Part shown: piece by piece, positions 17,837 through 27,355 of the stretch
Layout of the letters: every line of letters begins with the position of its first letter
How positions within the stretch are numbered: position 1 is the stretch's first letter
Assembly (NCBI RefSeq): GCF_900110435.1
Contig: NZ_FODT01000003.1
Coordinates: forward strand, 372,001 to 436,000
DNA from: Rhodopseudomonas pseudopalustris
GTDB lineage: Bacteria > Pseudomonadota > Alphaproteobacteria > Rhizobiales > Xanthobacteraceae
Direction of reading: 5' to 3'
Length of the DNA stretch: 64,000 bases
Notes under the pieces: generated by a model
Told to the model about the DNA's origin: nothing
Seen by the model: the letters and a program-made list of their open reading frames with translations, nothing else
The model's database searches: none
Program-made: the position numbers and the translations under genes

Positions 17837-19228
17837 TCACGCCGACTTGCGCACCGCGTTGTCGACCAGTGTCTTGCCGAGCGACCAGATCGCGCCGGGG
17901 ACCTTGTGGCTGGCGGCGATGGTCTCGTCGAAGCCGCGCTCGATCCAGGCGCAGTCGTCCTCGGTGATGGTCAGCGGCGGCAGCAGCTTGATGGTGTGCA
18001 GACCGTGGCCGGCGACCTGGGTGAGGATCTTGTGATCCTTGAACAGCGGCACCGTGATGAGCTGACAGAACAGGCCCTTGTTGGCAGTCTCCAGCATGGT
18101 CCAGGACGCCTTCAGGCGCATCGATTTCGGCGGACCGAATTCGACGCCGATCATCAGCCCCTTGCCGCGGACTTCCTTCAACAGCTCGTAGCCCGGCACC
18201 ATCCGGGTCAGCGCCAGCCGCAGCTCTGCGCCGCGCTTGGCGGCGGCCTCGATCAGCTTCTCGTGCTTCAGCACGTCGAGCGTGGCGATGCCGGCGGCCA
18301 TCGCCAGATCGTTCTTGGCGAAGGTCGAGCCGTGCACCACGGCGCGATCCATCCGGTTGAAAATCTTGTCGAAGATCGACTTGCGCGTCAGCACCGCGCC
18401 GACCGGCACATGGCCGCCGCTCAAAGCCTTCGACAACAACACCATGTCGGGCTCGACGTTCCAGTGCTCGACCGCGAGGAAACGGCCGGTGCGGCCCATG
18501 CCGGTCTGGATCTCGTCGGCGACGAACAACGTGCCGTAGCGCTTGCACAACGCGGCTGCGCCCGGCAGGAACTCGTCGGTGGGCATGTTGACGCCCTTGC
18601 CCTGGATCGGCTCGACGATGAAGGCGGCGACCTCGCGGGTCGACAGCGCCTTCTCCAGCGCTTCGAGATCGTTGAACGGGATGGTGGTGACGCCCGGCAG
18701 CAGTTGCCCGAAGCCGCTCTGGAAATTCGGGTCGTCGGTCAGCGACAGCGCGCCGTAGGTCAGCCCGTGATAGCTGTGGTCGCAATTGATGATGCCGTCG
18801 CGCCCGGTCGCGCCGCGGGCAAATTTGATCGCGGCCTCGACGCATTCGGCGCCCGAATTGGCGAAGAACACCTTGTCGAGATACGGCACGTGATCGAGCA
18901 GCCGCTCGGCCAGCACGCCGGCCAGCGTCGAGACGTCGAGCTGCACGAGGTTCGGCAGCTCGCTGTCGAGCACGCTCTTCAACGCATCGCGTAGCACCGG
19001 ATGGTTGCGACCGAGTGCGAATACGCCGAATCCGCTGAGCAGATCGAGGTATCGTGCGCCGTCGCGATCGAACAGATATTGCCCGCTACCCTTCTGGAAC
19101 CCGACGTCATAGCCAATCGTCTTCAGGACGCGCACGAGCTGCTCGTTGAGATGGCGCGTATGCATCGCACTGCGCTGCGACTGGCGATCGGCGAAGACCT
19201 CGGAGGCGTCTACATTCGGGTAAGGCAT
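17837..19228 (-). CDS. hpnO: Hopanoid aminotransferase HpnO (aminobacteriohopanetriol synthesis)
   Basis: A 463-residue class III PLP-dependent aminotransferase. The PLP lysine lies in LLSKALSGGHVPVGAVL and the cofactor-binding aspartate in LFVADEIQTGMGRTGRF; EPIQGKG is also present. HpnO converts the side chain of a bacteriohopane precursor to aminobacteriohopanetriol. The assignment rests on the family match plus the position: it is next to hpnN in a hopanoid island. Without that context it would be called an ornithine/acetylornithine-type aminotransferase. The ATG at 19228 (MPYPNVDASEVF) is used; MHTRHL further in is a weaker option. Confidence 0.87.
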   Translation of the reverse strand: MPYPNVDASEVFADRQSQRSAMHTRHLNEQLVRVLKTIGYDVGFQKGSGQYLFDRDGARYLDLLSGFGVFALGRNHPVLRDALKSVLDSELPNLVQLDVSTLAGVLAERLLDHVPYLDKVFFANSGAECVEAAIKFARGATGRDGIINCDHSYHGLTYGALSLTDDPNFQSGFGQLLPGVTTIPFNDLEALEKALSTREVAAFIVEPIQGKGVNMPTDEFLPGAAALCKRYGTLFVADEIQTGMGRTGRFLAVEHWNVEPDMVLLSKALSGGHVPVGAVLTRKSIFDKIFNRMDRAVVHGSTFAKNDLAMAAGIATLDVLKHEKLIEAAAKRGAELRLALTRMVPGYELLKEVRGKGLMIGVEFGPPKSMRLKASWTMLETANKGLFCQLITVPLFKDHKILTQVAGHGLHTIKLLPPLTITEDDCAWIERGFDETIAASHKVPGAIWSLGKTLVDNAVRKSA

Positions 19229-19552
19229 GATCCACTTACGTCGGTTGTTGGGTGCGTCGTCAACTCAAAACGCAGCTTGCGGCGCTTTGCCCCGCTCGCA
19301 CTGGTGAAGACCGAGATGTCGGCTGAAAACACATAGCAAAGCCGGGATGAATGACAGCACAACGCCCGCCGTCAGCGGTATAGTCCTTTCCGCCATCGCA
19401 GCGCCAGCGTTGCTTCAACAGGCTGAAAACAGCCCCTGATCGCAACGCCGATCAGACGTTTTTCCTCTGAAGCGGCCCCGCCACGAAACCGGGCCGCCAT
19501 CTCTCACGCACCTAGCCATGAAGCGGCCGGGCCAACCGACCCGCGTCGCCCC
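19229..19552. other. Intergenic region upstream of hpnO
   Basis: About 320 bases between hpnO and the repeat at the end of hpnN. No convincing coding frame was seen; it should hold the hpnO promoter, but no clear sigma-70 or EcfG box could be picked. Confidence 0.5.
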
Positions 19553-19635
19553 TAGAGCTTTTCCGGTTCTGATCGAATCAGAACCGGAGCTCTCACTTTT
19601 TGTTCTGACGCGTCCACTTCGCCCAAAACGCTCTA
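19553..19635. repeat. ~100-bp dispersed repeat (family B), copy 1
   Basis: Starts TAGAGCTTTTCCGGTTCTGA, contains an internal palindrome (CCGGTTCTGATcgAATCAGAACCGG) and ends AACGCTCTA. It is the inverse-orientation partner of the copy at 31838. Its last three bases on the plus strand form the hpnN stop codon on the minus strand. Confidence 0.8.
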
Positions 19636-22239
19636 ATGATCGGTATCGCCGGTTTCGTCGATGTGGCGCGGCTTGCCCATCAGCGCCGGCTGGAACAGCA
19701 GCACCGCGGCCAGCGTGGTGAGCAGCGACAGCGCCAGCAGCTTGCCCATGCTCGCGGTCCCCGGGTGGCTCGACAGCCACAGGCTGCCGAACGCGGTCGC
19801 CGTGGTCAGCGCGCTGAAGAAGATCGCCCGCGTCAGCGCCGATTGCAGCAGATTGGTCCGCCCCGACCGCCATGCGGTGACGTAGTAGATCTTGAACGCA
19901 ACGCCGACGCCGAGCAGCAGCGGCAGCGCGACGATGTTGGCGAAGTTGAGCGGCAGGCCGATCAGCACGCAGATTTCGAGCGTCACCGCGCCGGCCACCA
20001 GCAGCGGAACCAGCGTCAGCAGGACGTCGGTGATCCGCCGCAGCGTGATCCACAGCAGCAGCGAGATCGATAGCAGCGCCCACAGGCCCGCCTGAATGAA
20101 CGACGCCACGATGGTATCGCCGGACTTCAGGATCGACACCGGCCCGCCGATCGCATTCGGCTCGGCCTGAAGCACCGCAGCGGCGAATTTGCGCAGCGTG
20201 TCGTTGTCGTTCGGATCGCCCTTCGGCAGCGCCTCGACGCGGAGCTGACCATCCTTGGTCTTCCACGACGACACGATGTCCTCGGGCAGATTGGCCAGCG
20301 TCACCTGTTGGGCCTGCAACATGCTGCGAAGCTGGTCGAAGGCGAGCTTCAGCGGCCTGACGAACACATCCTGCGCCTTGTCACGCGTGGCCTGATCGGC
20401 GCCGGCGAGCGAACTCAGGGCCACGGCCAGGCGACGCGCGGCGTCGGGACCCGGGCCGCTGGCTTCGCCGGCGACCTTGCGCAGGGCCTCGGCCGAGCCG
20501 TTCAGCGCCTCGGCGTTCTCCTGATCGGTCGGCGGGGCGTCGATCTGATCGGGGTTGAGCGCCGGCTGAAGCACCTTGGCGCCGGCCTGGATCAGCTTCA
20601 GCTTCGCCGGCTGGTCGCCGGGCACGAAAGTGTCGAGCGACAATGTCCGCGAGACCTCCGGCAGCTTCGAGAGCCTGGCCTCGACCTCCTTGGCCGCTTG
20701 CTCCGAGGGCGCCATCACGTTGACGGCGTTGGCGCCCGTGTTCGGGTCCCGGCGCAGGTCGAGGAAGGTGGCGATCGACTCGACCTTCGGATTGCGCAGA
20801 TTGATCGGGTTGAAGTCGAAATGCATGAAGTAGAGCAGCGGCAGGCCGGCCAGCGCGACGCCGATCGTGCCGGCGATGATGCCGATGCGGTGATCTTCCA
20901 AAAAGCGGTCGAGCGGCGCCAGGAAGGCGTAGCCCAGCGGCTCCTTTTCGCCGGCCGGGTTGAGCAGCTTGATCAGCGCCGGCAGCACCGTGATGCTCGA
21001 CAGGAACGCCACCACCATGCCGGCGCCGGCGATCTCGCCAAGCTCGGAAATACCCCGGTAGGAGGTCGGCAGGAACGACAGGAAGCCGGCGGCGGTGGAC
21101 ATCGCCGCCAGCGACAGCGGCACCGCGGAGTACTCCGCGGCTTGCACCAGCGCCTTGTCGAGATCGTTGGTCTTGAAGCGCTCGGACCGGTACCGGACGC
21201 TGTACTGGATGCCGAAATCCACGCCGAGGCCGACGAACAAAACGGCGAAGGCAATCGACAGCAGGTTGAGCGAATCGACCAGCAGCAATCCGACGGCGGT
21301 CGTGATCGCAAGGCCGACGAACAGGTTCGCGGCGACCGCGAAGATGATCTTGGACGAGTGCAGCGCCATCCACAGGATGAACAGCACCACCACGACGGTG
21401 CCGATGCCGTTGACAATGGCGCCCTCCTTGACCGTGGAGAACTCCTCGTTGGCGATCGCCACCGGGCCGGTTAACCGCACCCGGGCGCCGAATTGCTGCT
21501 CGAGCTTGAGGTCGACCGCAGCCGCCCGAATCGCGTCGGTGGCCGCCCTGCCCGGCTCGAGCTCCTTGAAGTCGAGAATCGGCTTGATCTCGATGAAGGC
21601 CCGCTTGTCTCCGTCGGTCAGCGGCTCGGGGCTGGTCAGCCCGCGCCAGGAGAAGAACGCATTGCGCTTGGCAAGGACGTCCTCGACAGTCTGGCTGATG
21701 GTGTTGAACGGCGCAGCGGCGCCGTCGAGCGTGACCTGGCCGCGCTTCACCCCGGCCAACCCGGTCTCCAGAGCGCCGGTCAGGCCGCGAATGCTGGGGT
21801 CGCCGGCCATGATTTCGATCAGGGGAACTGCCGACTGGAACTGGCTGGTCACCTTGGCGAGTTCTTCGGTGGGCAGGAACAACAGCCCGTGCTTGTCGAA
21901 GAACGGTCCGCCGCCGAGCCGTTTGACCGAGTCGAAGTTATTGCTATTGCTGGATAATTTCTCGGTCAACGCAGCCGCGGCGGCATTCGCGAATTCCGGC
22001 GTCGGGGCCTCGACCACCGCCAGGATCAATCTTTCCTGATCAAACGCCTTTTCGAACGCAATATCGCGTTTACGCCAATCGAGATCAGACGAGATCAAAT
22101 GACTGATATCGGTATTGATCGCGAAGTGTTTGAAAGTATAGAAGCCGCTGGCGATCGCGAGAATTACGCCGATCAGCACAGTAATAGACGCAAAGCGGGT
22201 GCTGGCTTTGACAACGGAAACGACGGCACTTTTCAGCAC
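19633..22239 (-). CDS. hpnN: Hopanoid transporter HpnN (RND superfamily)
   Basis: About 868 residues from the GTG at 22239 (LKSAVVSVVKASTRFASIT), which begins the first membrane helix; the frame is open to 22389 but that part has no family character. The protein has the MMPL/RND plan: a membrane helix, a large periplasmic domain (TDISHLISSDLDWRKRDIAF near the start), five helices, a second periplasmic domain and a final helix bundle. HpnN moves hopanoids from the inner to the outer membrane. It is co-directional with hpnO and divergent from ispH. The stop codon TAG belongs to a dispersed repeat, so the end of the protein may differ from relatives. Confidence 0.9.
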   Translation of the reverse strand: MLKSAVVSVVKASTRFASITVLIGVILAIASGFYTFKHFAINTDISHLISSDLDWRKRDIAFEKAFDQERLILAVVEAPTPEFANAAAAALTEKLSSNSNNFDSVKRLGGGPFFDKHGLLFLPTEELAKVTSQFQSAVPLIEIMAGDPSIRGLTGALETGLAGVKRGQVTLDGAAAPFNTISQTVEDVLAKRNAFFSWRGLTSPEPLTDGDKRAFIEIKPILDFKELEPGRAATDAIRAAAVDLKLEQQFGARVRLTGPVAIANEEFSTVKEGAIVNGIGTVVVVLFILWMALHSSKIIFAVAANLFVGLAITTAVGLLLVDSLNLLSIAFAVLFVGLGVDFGIQYSVRYRSERFKTNDLDKALVQAAEYSAVPLSLAAMSTAAGFLSFLPTSYRGISELGEIAGAGMVVAFLSSITVLPALIKLLNPAGEKEPLGYAFLAPLDRFLEDHRIGIIAGTIGVALAGLPLLYFMHFDFNPINLRNPKVESIATFLDLRRDPNTGANAVNVMAPSEQAAKEVEARLSKLPEVSRTLSLDTFVPGDQPAKLKLIQAGAKVLQPALNPDQIDAPPTDQENAEALNGSAEALRKVAGEASGPGPDAARRLAVALSSLAGADQATRDKAQDVFVRPLKLAFDQLRSMLQAQQVTLANLPEDIVSSWKTKDGQLRVEALPKGDPNDNDTLRKFAAAVLQAEPNAIGGPVSILKSGDTIVASFIQAGLWALLSISLLLWITLRRITDVLLTLVPLLVAGAVTLEICVLIGLPLNFANIVALPLLLGVGVAFKIYYVTAWRSGRTNLLQSALTRAIFFSALTTATAFGSLWLSSHPGTASMGKLLALSLLTTLAAVLLFQPALMGKPRHIDETGDTDH

Positions 22240-22523
22240 TTTTGCTCTTTCTATTGCTATTGGCTTGCCTAGAATGCGTCGGCTCCGCCGGGTACCGTGT
22301 CGGTCGAACTGGTTTCTACTTTCCAGCGACCAAAGACTGCGAAATAACCCATGAAGCCCGCGGGGTGTCTTGGCCGGAAGTAATCTCACCAGGCTGGATT
22401 GCCAAGGGCGTTTTGCAAGTCGCCCATGGGAACCCTGCGCCTAAGGCCCTTGCGGGTGCTCTCATACCAGCTAGATGATGGGTACGGGAATTGCCGATAA
22501 TGTCGCCAGGAGACGGAACAATC

Positions 22524-23485
22524 ATGAGCGTGGTGCCCCTTGTCTGACGTTCGCCCCCTCGAAGTGTTTCTTGCCCAGCCTCGTGGTTTTTGTGCCGGCG
22601 TCGTCCGCGCGATCGAGATCGTCGAGCGTGCGCTGGAGAAATATGGCCCCCCCGGTCTATGTGCGGCACGAGATCGTGCACAACAAATACGTCGTCGAGA
22701 GCCTTAAAGCGAAAGGCGCAATCTTCGTCGAGGATCTGTCCGAGGTGCCGCCGAAAGCAGTGACCGTGTTCAGCGCCCACGGCGTCGCCCGCAGCGTCGA
22801 GGAAGAAGCCGCGGCGCGCGGCCTTCCGGTGTTGAACGCCACCTGTCCCCTGGTGACCAAGGTGCACAATCAGGGCAAGCGCTATACGTCCAAGGGCCGC
22901 ACCCTGATCCTGATCGGCCATGCCGGCCATCCCGAGGTCGAAGGCACGATGGGGCAGGTTCCCGGACCGGTGCTGCTGGTGCAGAACCTCGAGGACGTCG
23001 CGGCGCTGACGCTGCCGGCCGACACTCAGGTCGCCTACATTACCCAGACCACCCTCAGCGTCGACGACACCAAGGACATCATCGCCGCGCTTTCAAAGCG
23101 ATTCTCAGACATCCAGGGTCCGGATACGCGCGATATCTGCTATGCGACGCAGAATAGGCAATCTGCGGTCCGCACCATGAGCAAGCTGGTCGATCTGATC
23201 CTGGTGGTGGGAGCCAACAACAGTTCCAATTCCAACCGGCTGCGGGAGATCGGCACCGAAGCCGGGATTCCGAGTTATCTTATTGCCGACGGCAGCGAGC
23301 TCAACCCGGATTGGCTCGTCGGCAAGAAGGCGGTGGGCATCACCGCCGGCGCGTCCGCCCCGGAAGTGCTGGTGGACGACGTGATCGAGGCGCTGCGCCG
23401 GATCGTTCCGGTCAGCGTGTCGGTGCTGCCGGGCCGCGAAGAAAACATCGAGTTCGTTCTGCCTGCGGAGCTGGCAACGGCCTGA
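22524..23485 (+). pseudogene. ispH: ispH (lytB), 4-hydroxy-3-methylbut-2-enyl diphosphate reductase, frameshifted
   Basis: IspH is the iron-sulphur enzyme that makes IPP and DMAPP, the precursors of hopanoids. Bases 22540-22653 encode its conserved N-terminus in frame 1 ([20 protein letters not shown], including the first cluster cysteine), and 22643-23485 encode the rest in frame 2 ([48 protein letters not shown]). The join is a run of seven C at 22647-22653 where six would keep the frame. Frame 1 then stops at 22705. A strong AGGAGA site points to ATG 22524, in yet a third frame that ends after seven codons; TTG 22540 is the in-frame alternative. As written, no full-length enzyme can be made without frameshifting. 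hpnH follows 40 bases later. Confidence 0.85.
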
Positions 23486-23525
23486 TCCGCATATTGATGA
23501 TTTGTACGAAAAGAGAAGAACCGTA

Positions 23526-24686
23526 ATGGCAATACCGTTTCACAAGGAGATCCGGATCGGCGGCTATCTGCTCAAGCAGAAGCTGCTGGGCCGCAAGCAC
23601 TATCCGCTGGTGCTGATGCTCGAGCCGCTGTTCCGTTGCAATCTGGCCTGCGTCGGCTGCGGCAAGATCGATTATCCCGATGCGATCCTGAACCGCCGGA
23701 TGTCCGCGCAGGAATGCTGGGACGCCGCCGAGGAATGCGGCGCGCCGATGGTTGCGATCCCGGGCGGCGAGCCGCTGATCCACAAGGAGATCGGCGAGAT
23801 CGTGCGCGGCCTGGTGGCCCGCAAGAAGTTCGTGTCGCTGTGCACCAACGCGCTGCTGCTCGAGAAGAAGCTGCATCTGTTCGAGCCGTCGCCCTTCCTG
23901 TTCTTCTCGGTGCATCTCGACGGCCTGAAGGATCATCACGACAAGGCGGTGTCGCAGGCCGGCGTGTTCGATCGCGCGGTGTCGGCGATCAAGGCGGCGA
24001 AGGCCAAGGGCTTCACCGTCAACGTCAACGCGACGATCTTCGACAACCATCCGGCCGAGGAGATCGCCAAGTTCCTCGACTTCACGACCGAACTCGGCGT
24101 CGGCGTCTCGATGTCACCGGGCTATGCTTATGAGCGAGCGCCCGATCAGGAGCACTTCCTGAACCGGACCAAGACGAAGAAACTGTTCCGCGACGTTTTC
24201 GCCCTCGGCAAGGGCAAGAAGTGGAACTTCATGCATTCCGGCCTGTTCCTGGACTTCCTCGCCGGAAATCAGGAGTTCGAATGCACCCCGTGGGGAATGC
24301 CCGCGCGCAATATCTTCGGCTGGCAGAAGCCGTGCTACCTGCTCGGTGAAGGCTACACCAAGACCTTCAAGGAGCTGATGGAGACCACCAACTGGGATTC
24401 CTACGGCACCGGCAAGTACGAGAAGTGCGCGGACTGCATGGCGCATTGCGGCTACGAGCCGACCGCGGCGACGGCGTCGCTGAACAATCCGCTGAAGGCG
24501 GCCTGGGTCGCGTTGCGCGGGATCCGGACCTCGGGTCCGATGGCGCCCGAGATCGATCTGTCGAACCAGCGTCCGGCTCAGTACATCTTCGCCGAGCAGG
24601 TGCAGAAGACGCTGTCAGAGATCCGCCGCGACGAGGCTGCCGCTGCCAATCACGGCGCCAAGCACGAAGCTTCGACAGCCGCGTAG
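23526..24686 (+). CDS. hpnH: HpnH, radical SAM enzyme forming adenosylhopane
   Basis: A 386-residue radical SAM protein with the CX3CX2C cluster motif in CNLACVGCGK, the GGEPLIHKEI segment after it, and a cysteine-rich C-terminal region (KCADCMAHCGYEPTAATASL). HpnH joins the 5'-deoxyadenosyl group to diploptene, the first step of side-chain extension. The start is ATG 23526 after GAGAAG; an upstream in-frame ATG at 23502 is less likely. It is downstream of ispH and converges on hpnG, with the last 72 bases of the two genes overlapping. Confidence 0.93.
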   Translation: MAIPFHKEIRIGGYLLKQKLLGRKHYPLVLMLEPLFRCNLACVGCGKIDYPDAILNRRMSAQECWDAAEECGAPMVAIPGGEPLIHKEIGEIVRGLVARKKFVSLCTNALLLEKKLHLFEPSPFLFFSVHLDGLKDHHDKAVSQAGVFDRAVSAIKAAKAKGFTVNVNATIFDNHPAEEIAKFLDFTTELGVGVSMSPGYAYERAPDQEHFLNRTKTKKLFRDVFALGKGKKWNFMHSGLFLDFLAGNQEFECTPWGMPARNIFGWQKPCYLLGEGYTKTFKELMETTNWDSYGTGKYEKCADCMAHCGYEPTAATASLNNPLKAAWVALRGIRTSGPMAPEIDLSNQRPAQYIFAEQVQKTLSEIRRDEAAAANHGAKHEASTAA

Positions 24687-25355
24687 GCTGCGAAGCGCCC
24701 GATTGAAGTCGATTCCGGTCGAAATCAGCGACCGGATCGACGTCGGGTGGCGGGCCAGCCCGCGCAGCACCTTCCGCAAATCGATGTCGCCGTTCGGCTT
24801 GATCGCGGTCGACACCATCTGCGGCAGGCTGCGGTTGGCGGGATCGCTGATCACGCGCAGCGCCGCGAAAGGCAGATTGGCCATGGCTGCGAAATCGGCG
24901 GCGATGTGGCTTTCCATATCGACCGCGGCTGCGCCGGTTTCGGAGCGCAGCGCCGCTTTCGAGTCGCGCGCCGCCACCACCTGCTCGACGCCGACCAGCC
25001 CGCCGCGCACCACGCGCTGACGGCCGAGGCCAGCGCTGCTCACCAGTTCATCGCTCAGCGCGATTTCCGACTGCCAACGGCGGTCGCCCGCCATCACCTC
25101 GGTCGCGATCACGATATCGCCGGAGCGAAGCGAGGGGTCGAGCCCGCCGGCCACGCCGAAGCTGATCACGCCGCGGATCGACGACGAATCGAAATCCGCC
25201 ATCATCATCCGCAATTGCTTCGGATCGCTGCTGCTGCAGATGACGGTGAAGCCCGGCCCCGCTGCGATCCGCGCTTCCTGGATGAGCCCCGTCACAATCA
25301 GAACCGGCCGCGGATCAAAACCCGCGGCCGCGTCGCCCCTAGCCCCCAGAATCAC
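24615..25355 (-). CDS. hpnG: HpnG, adenosylhopane nucleoside phosphorylase
   Basis: A 246-residue protein of the purine nucleoside phosphorylase/5'-methylthioadenosine nucleosidase fold (GVISFGVAGGLDPSL near the phosphate site; AAAVDMESHIAADFA, the base/ribose-binding ME motif). HpnG removes adenine from adenosylhopane to give ribosylhopane. The start is a GTG at 25355 that overlaps the shc stop by four bases (GTGA); the longer frame shadows shc. The final ~24 residues lie inside the convergent overlap with hpnH. Confidence 0.9.
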   Translation of the reverse strand: MILGARGDAAAGFDPRPVLIVTGLIQEARIAAGPGFTVICSSSDPKQLRMMMADFDSSSIRGVISFGVAGGLDPSLRSGDIVIATEVMAGDRRWQSEIALSDELVSSAGLGRQRVVRGGLVGVEQVVAARDSKAALRSETGAAAVDMESHIAADFAAMANLPFAALRVISDPANRSLPQMVSTAIKPNGDIDLRKVLRGLARHPTSIRSLISTGIDFNRALRSLRGCRSFVLGAVIGSGSLVAADL

Positions 25356-27316
25356 ATTCCGACCCCTACGACCTTGCTGTTCGTGGCTCTCAAATTTCGA
25401 TACCGCGCCAGCGCCCAGAGCGGAAAGAACTTTGAGTAGCCATGATACCGCAGATAAAACACGCGCGGAAAGCCTGTAGCGGTGTGGCGCTGCTCGTCCC
25501 ACAGTCCTTTTTCGGTCTGTGTGCCTTTTAGGTACTCAATCCCGCGCGCTACCGCCGGATGATCGACTTCCCCGGCAGCCATGATCGAAAGCAAGGCCCA
25601 TGCCGTTTGCGACGCCGTGGACGGCGCAGTTTCGTAGCCCCGGTAGTCCAACCGGTAGCTGACCCCGTCCTCGCCCCAGCCGCCATCGGCGTTCTGAATC
25701 GACGCCAGCCAGGCGACCGCCTTGCGGATCGCCGGGTCCTGATGATCGACGCCGGCGGCGTTCAGCGCGCACAGCACCGCCCAGGTGCCATAGATGTAGT
25801 TCATGCCCCATCGGCCGTACCACGAGCCATCCGGAAGCTGGGTCTTGCGCAGATAGGCAACGCCCCGCGCCACCGCCTTGCTGGTCTGCTCGGTCTCGCC
25901 GAGTTGCGCCAACATCGAAACGCAACGCGCGGTTACGTCCTCGGTCGGCGGATCGAGCATCGCGCCATGGTCCGAGAACGGGATGTTGTTCAAATAATAT
26001 TCGGTGTTGTTCACATCGAAGGCAGCCCAGCCGCCGTCGTCGCTCTGCATCCCCTCGATCCATTCGCGGCCGCGGGCGATGGCATTGTCGTAGGCCGCGC
26101 TCGGCTGATCGCGGCGGGCGCGGTCGAGCGCCATCACCACAACCGCGGTGTCGTCGAGATCGGGATAGTGGGCGTTGTTGTACTGGAACGCCCAGCCGCC
26201 GGGGCGGACATTGGGGGCCTTCACCGCCCAGTCGCCCTTGAGGTCGAGCACCTGCTTCGGCAGCAGCCAGTCCAAGCCCTCGCGCACCGGCTGCGCGGCC
26301 TCGGCGCCGCCCGCCTCGAGCAGCGCGTGGCAGGTCAGCGAAGTGTCCCAGATCGGCGAGACGCAGGGCTGGCAATAGGCCTCCTCCTCGCCGATCACCA
26401 GCAGCAGATCGATGCCGCGCCGGGTGATCGCCCGCGGCGGATGGTCCTCGGGATAGCCGAGCACCTTGTACATCATCACGGTGTTGGCCATCGGCGGATA
26501 GATCGCGCCGAGACCGTCCTCGCCGTTCAGCCGCTCCTCGACGAAGGCGACGGCGCGGTCGATCGCGTGTTTCCGCAGCTTCTTCGGGATCAGTGGTTCG
26601 ATCACCCGCAGCACCGCGTCGATCGCACCGAACAGCGCGAACAGGCCGCGATTCTGATGCGGCGCCCTGGCGGGCATCCCGATCGATTTCGGGTCCTGCA
26701 GGAACAGCTCGTCGAGCCCGACGCCGAGCCGGTTGACCGCGCGCGGCTTCAGCGCCGCCAGCACCATCAGCGGCACGATCGTGGTGCGCGCCCAATACGA
26801 GATCTTGTTGAGATGGAACGGCGACCACATCGGCAGCAGCATGATCTCGACCGGCAGCACCGGAACGGCGCGCCAGGTCAGGATGCCGAACATCGCCAGC
26901 AGGAATCGCGTGAACACGTTGGCGTGGACCGCGCCGCCGCGCGACAGGATCGCCTCGCGCGCCTTGGCCATATGCGGCGCGTCGATGCTGTCGCCGATCA
27001 TCTTGAGCGCGAAATAGCCCTTCACGGTGGCGCTCATGTCGAATTCGCCGTCATACACCAGCGGCCAGCCGCCATGTGCGCCCTGGGTCCGGCGCAGATA
27101 AACGGCGATCTTGGCTTCCAGCGCGGCGTCGATCGGTTCACCAAGATAGTGCCGGAGCAGCACGTACTCGGCCGGAATGGTGCAGTCGGCCTCGAGTTCG
27201 AACACCCAATGGCCGTCGTCACGACGATAACCCAGCAGCGCGGCGCGCGCCGCGTCGATCGAGGCGTCGAGCGTGTTGCCGCGCTCTCCACCCGGATTGA
27301 AAGTTCCGGAATCCAT
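25352..27316 (-). CDS. shc: Squalene-hopene cyclase
   Basis: A 654-residue monotopic membrane cyclase that turns squalene into hopene/hopanol (also called hpnF). The catalytic acid motif DLDDTA is at residues 386-391. Several QW-type repeats are visible (for example QNADGGWGEDG and QLPDGSWYGRWG), and the substrate-channel signature SPIWDTSLTCHALLEAGG is present. Length fits the bacterial family (~630-660). It is the fourth gene of hpnCDEFG, 39 bases after hpnE and overlapping hpnG. Confidence 0.96.
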   Translation of the reverse strand: MDSGTFNPGGERGNTLDASIDAARAALLGYRRDDGHWVFELEADCTIPAEYVLLRHYLGEPIDAALEAKIAVYLRRTQGAHGGWPLVYDGEFDMSATVKGYFALKMIGDSIDAPHMAKAREAILSRGGAVHANVFTRFLLAMFGILTWRAVPVLPVEIMLLPMWSPFHLNKISYWARTTIVPLMVLAALKPRAVNRLGVGLDELFLQDPKSIGMPARAPHQNRGLFALFGAIDAVLRVIEPLIPKKLRKHAIDRAVAFVEERLNGEDGLGAIYPPMANTVMMYKVLGYPEDHPPRAITRRGIDLLLVIGEEEAYCQPCVSPIWDTSLTCHALLEAGGAEAAQPVREGLDWLLPKQVLDLKGDWAVKAPNVRPGGWAFQYNNAHYPDLDDTAVVVMALDRARRDQPSAAYDNAIARGREWIEGMQSDDGGWAAFDVNNTEYYLNNIPFSDHGAMLDPPTEDVTARCVSMLAQLGETEQTSKAVARGVAYLRKTQLPDGSWYGRWGMNYIYGTWAVLCALNAAGVDHQDPAIRKAVAWLASIQNADGGWGEDGVSYRLDYRGYETAPSTASQTAWALLSIMAAGEVDHPAVARGIEYLKGTQTEKGLWDEQRHTATGFPRVFYLRYHGYSKFFPLWALARYRNLRATNSKVVGVGM

Positions 27317-27355
27317 GTCTTTGCTAGTCTCCGTGCTTGTCGGCCGGCGTATCGC

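Noticed and set aside
22475-22645. The long open frame upstream of the IspH body, usable as a native N-terminus
   Set aside because: Its residues have no IspH character, whereas the conserved IspH N-terminus is encoded in another frame over the same bases.
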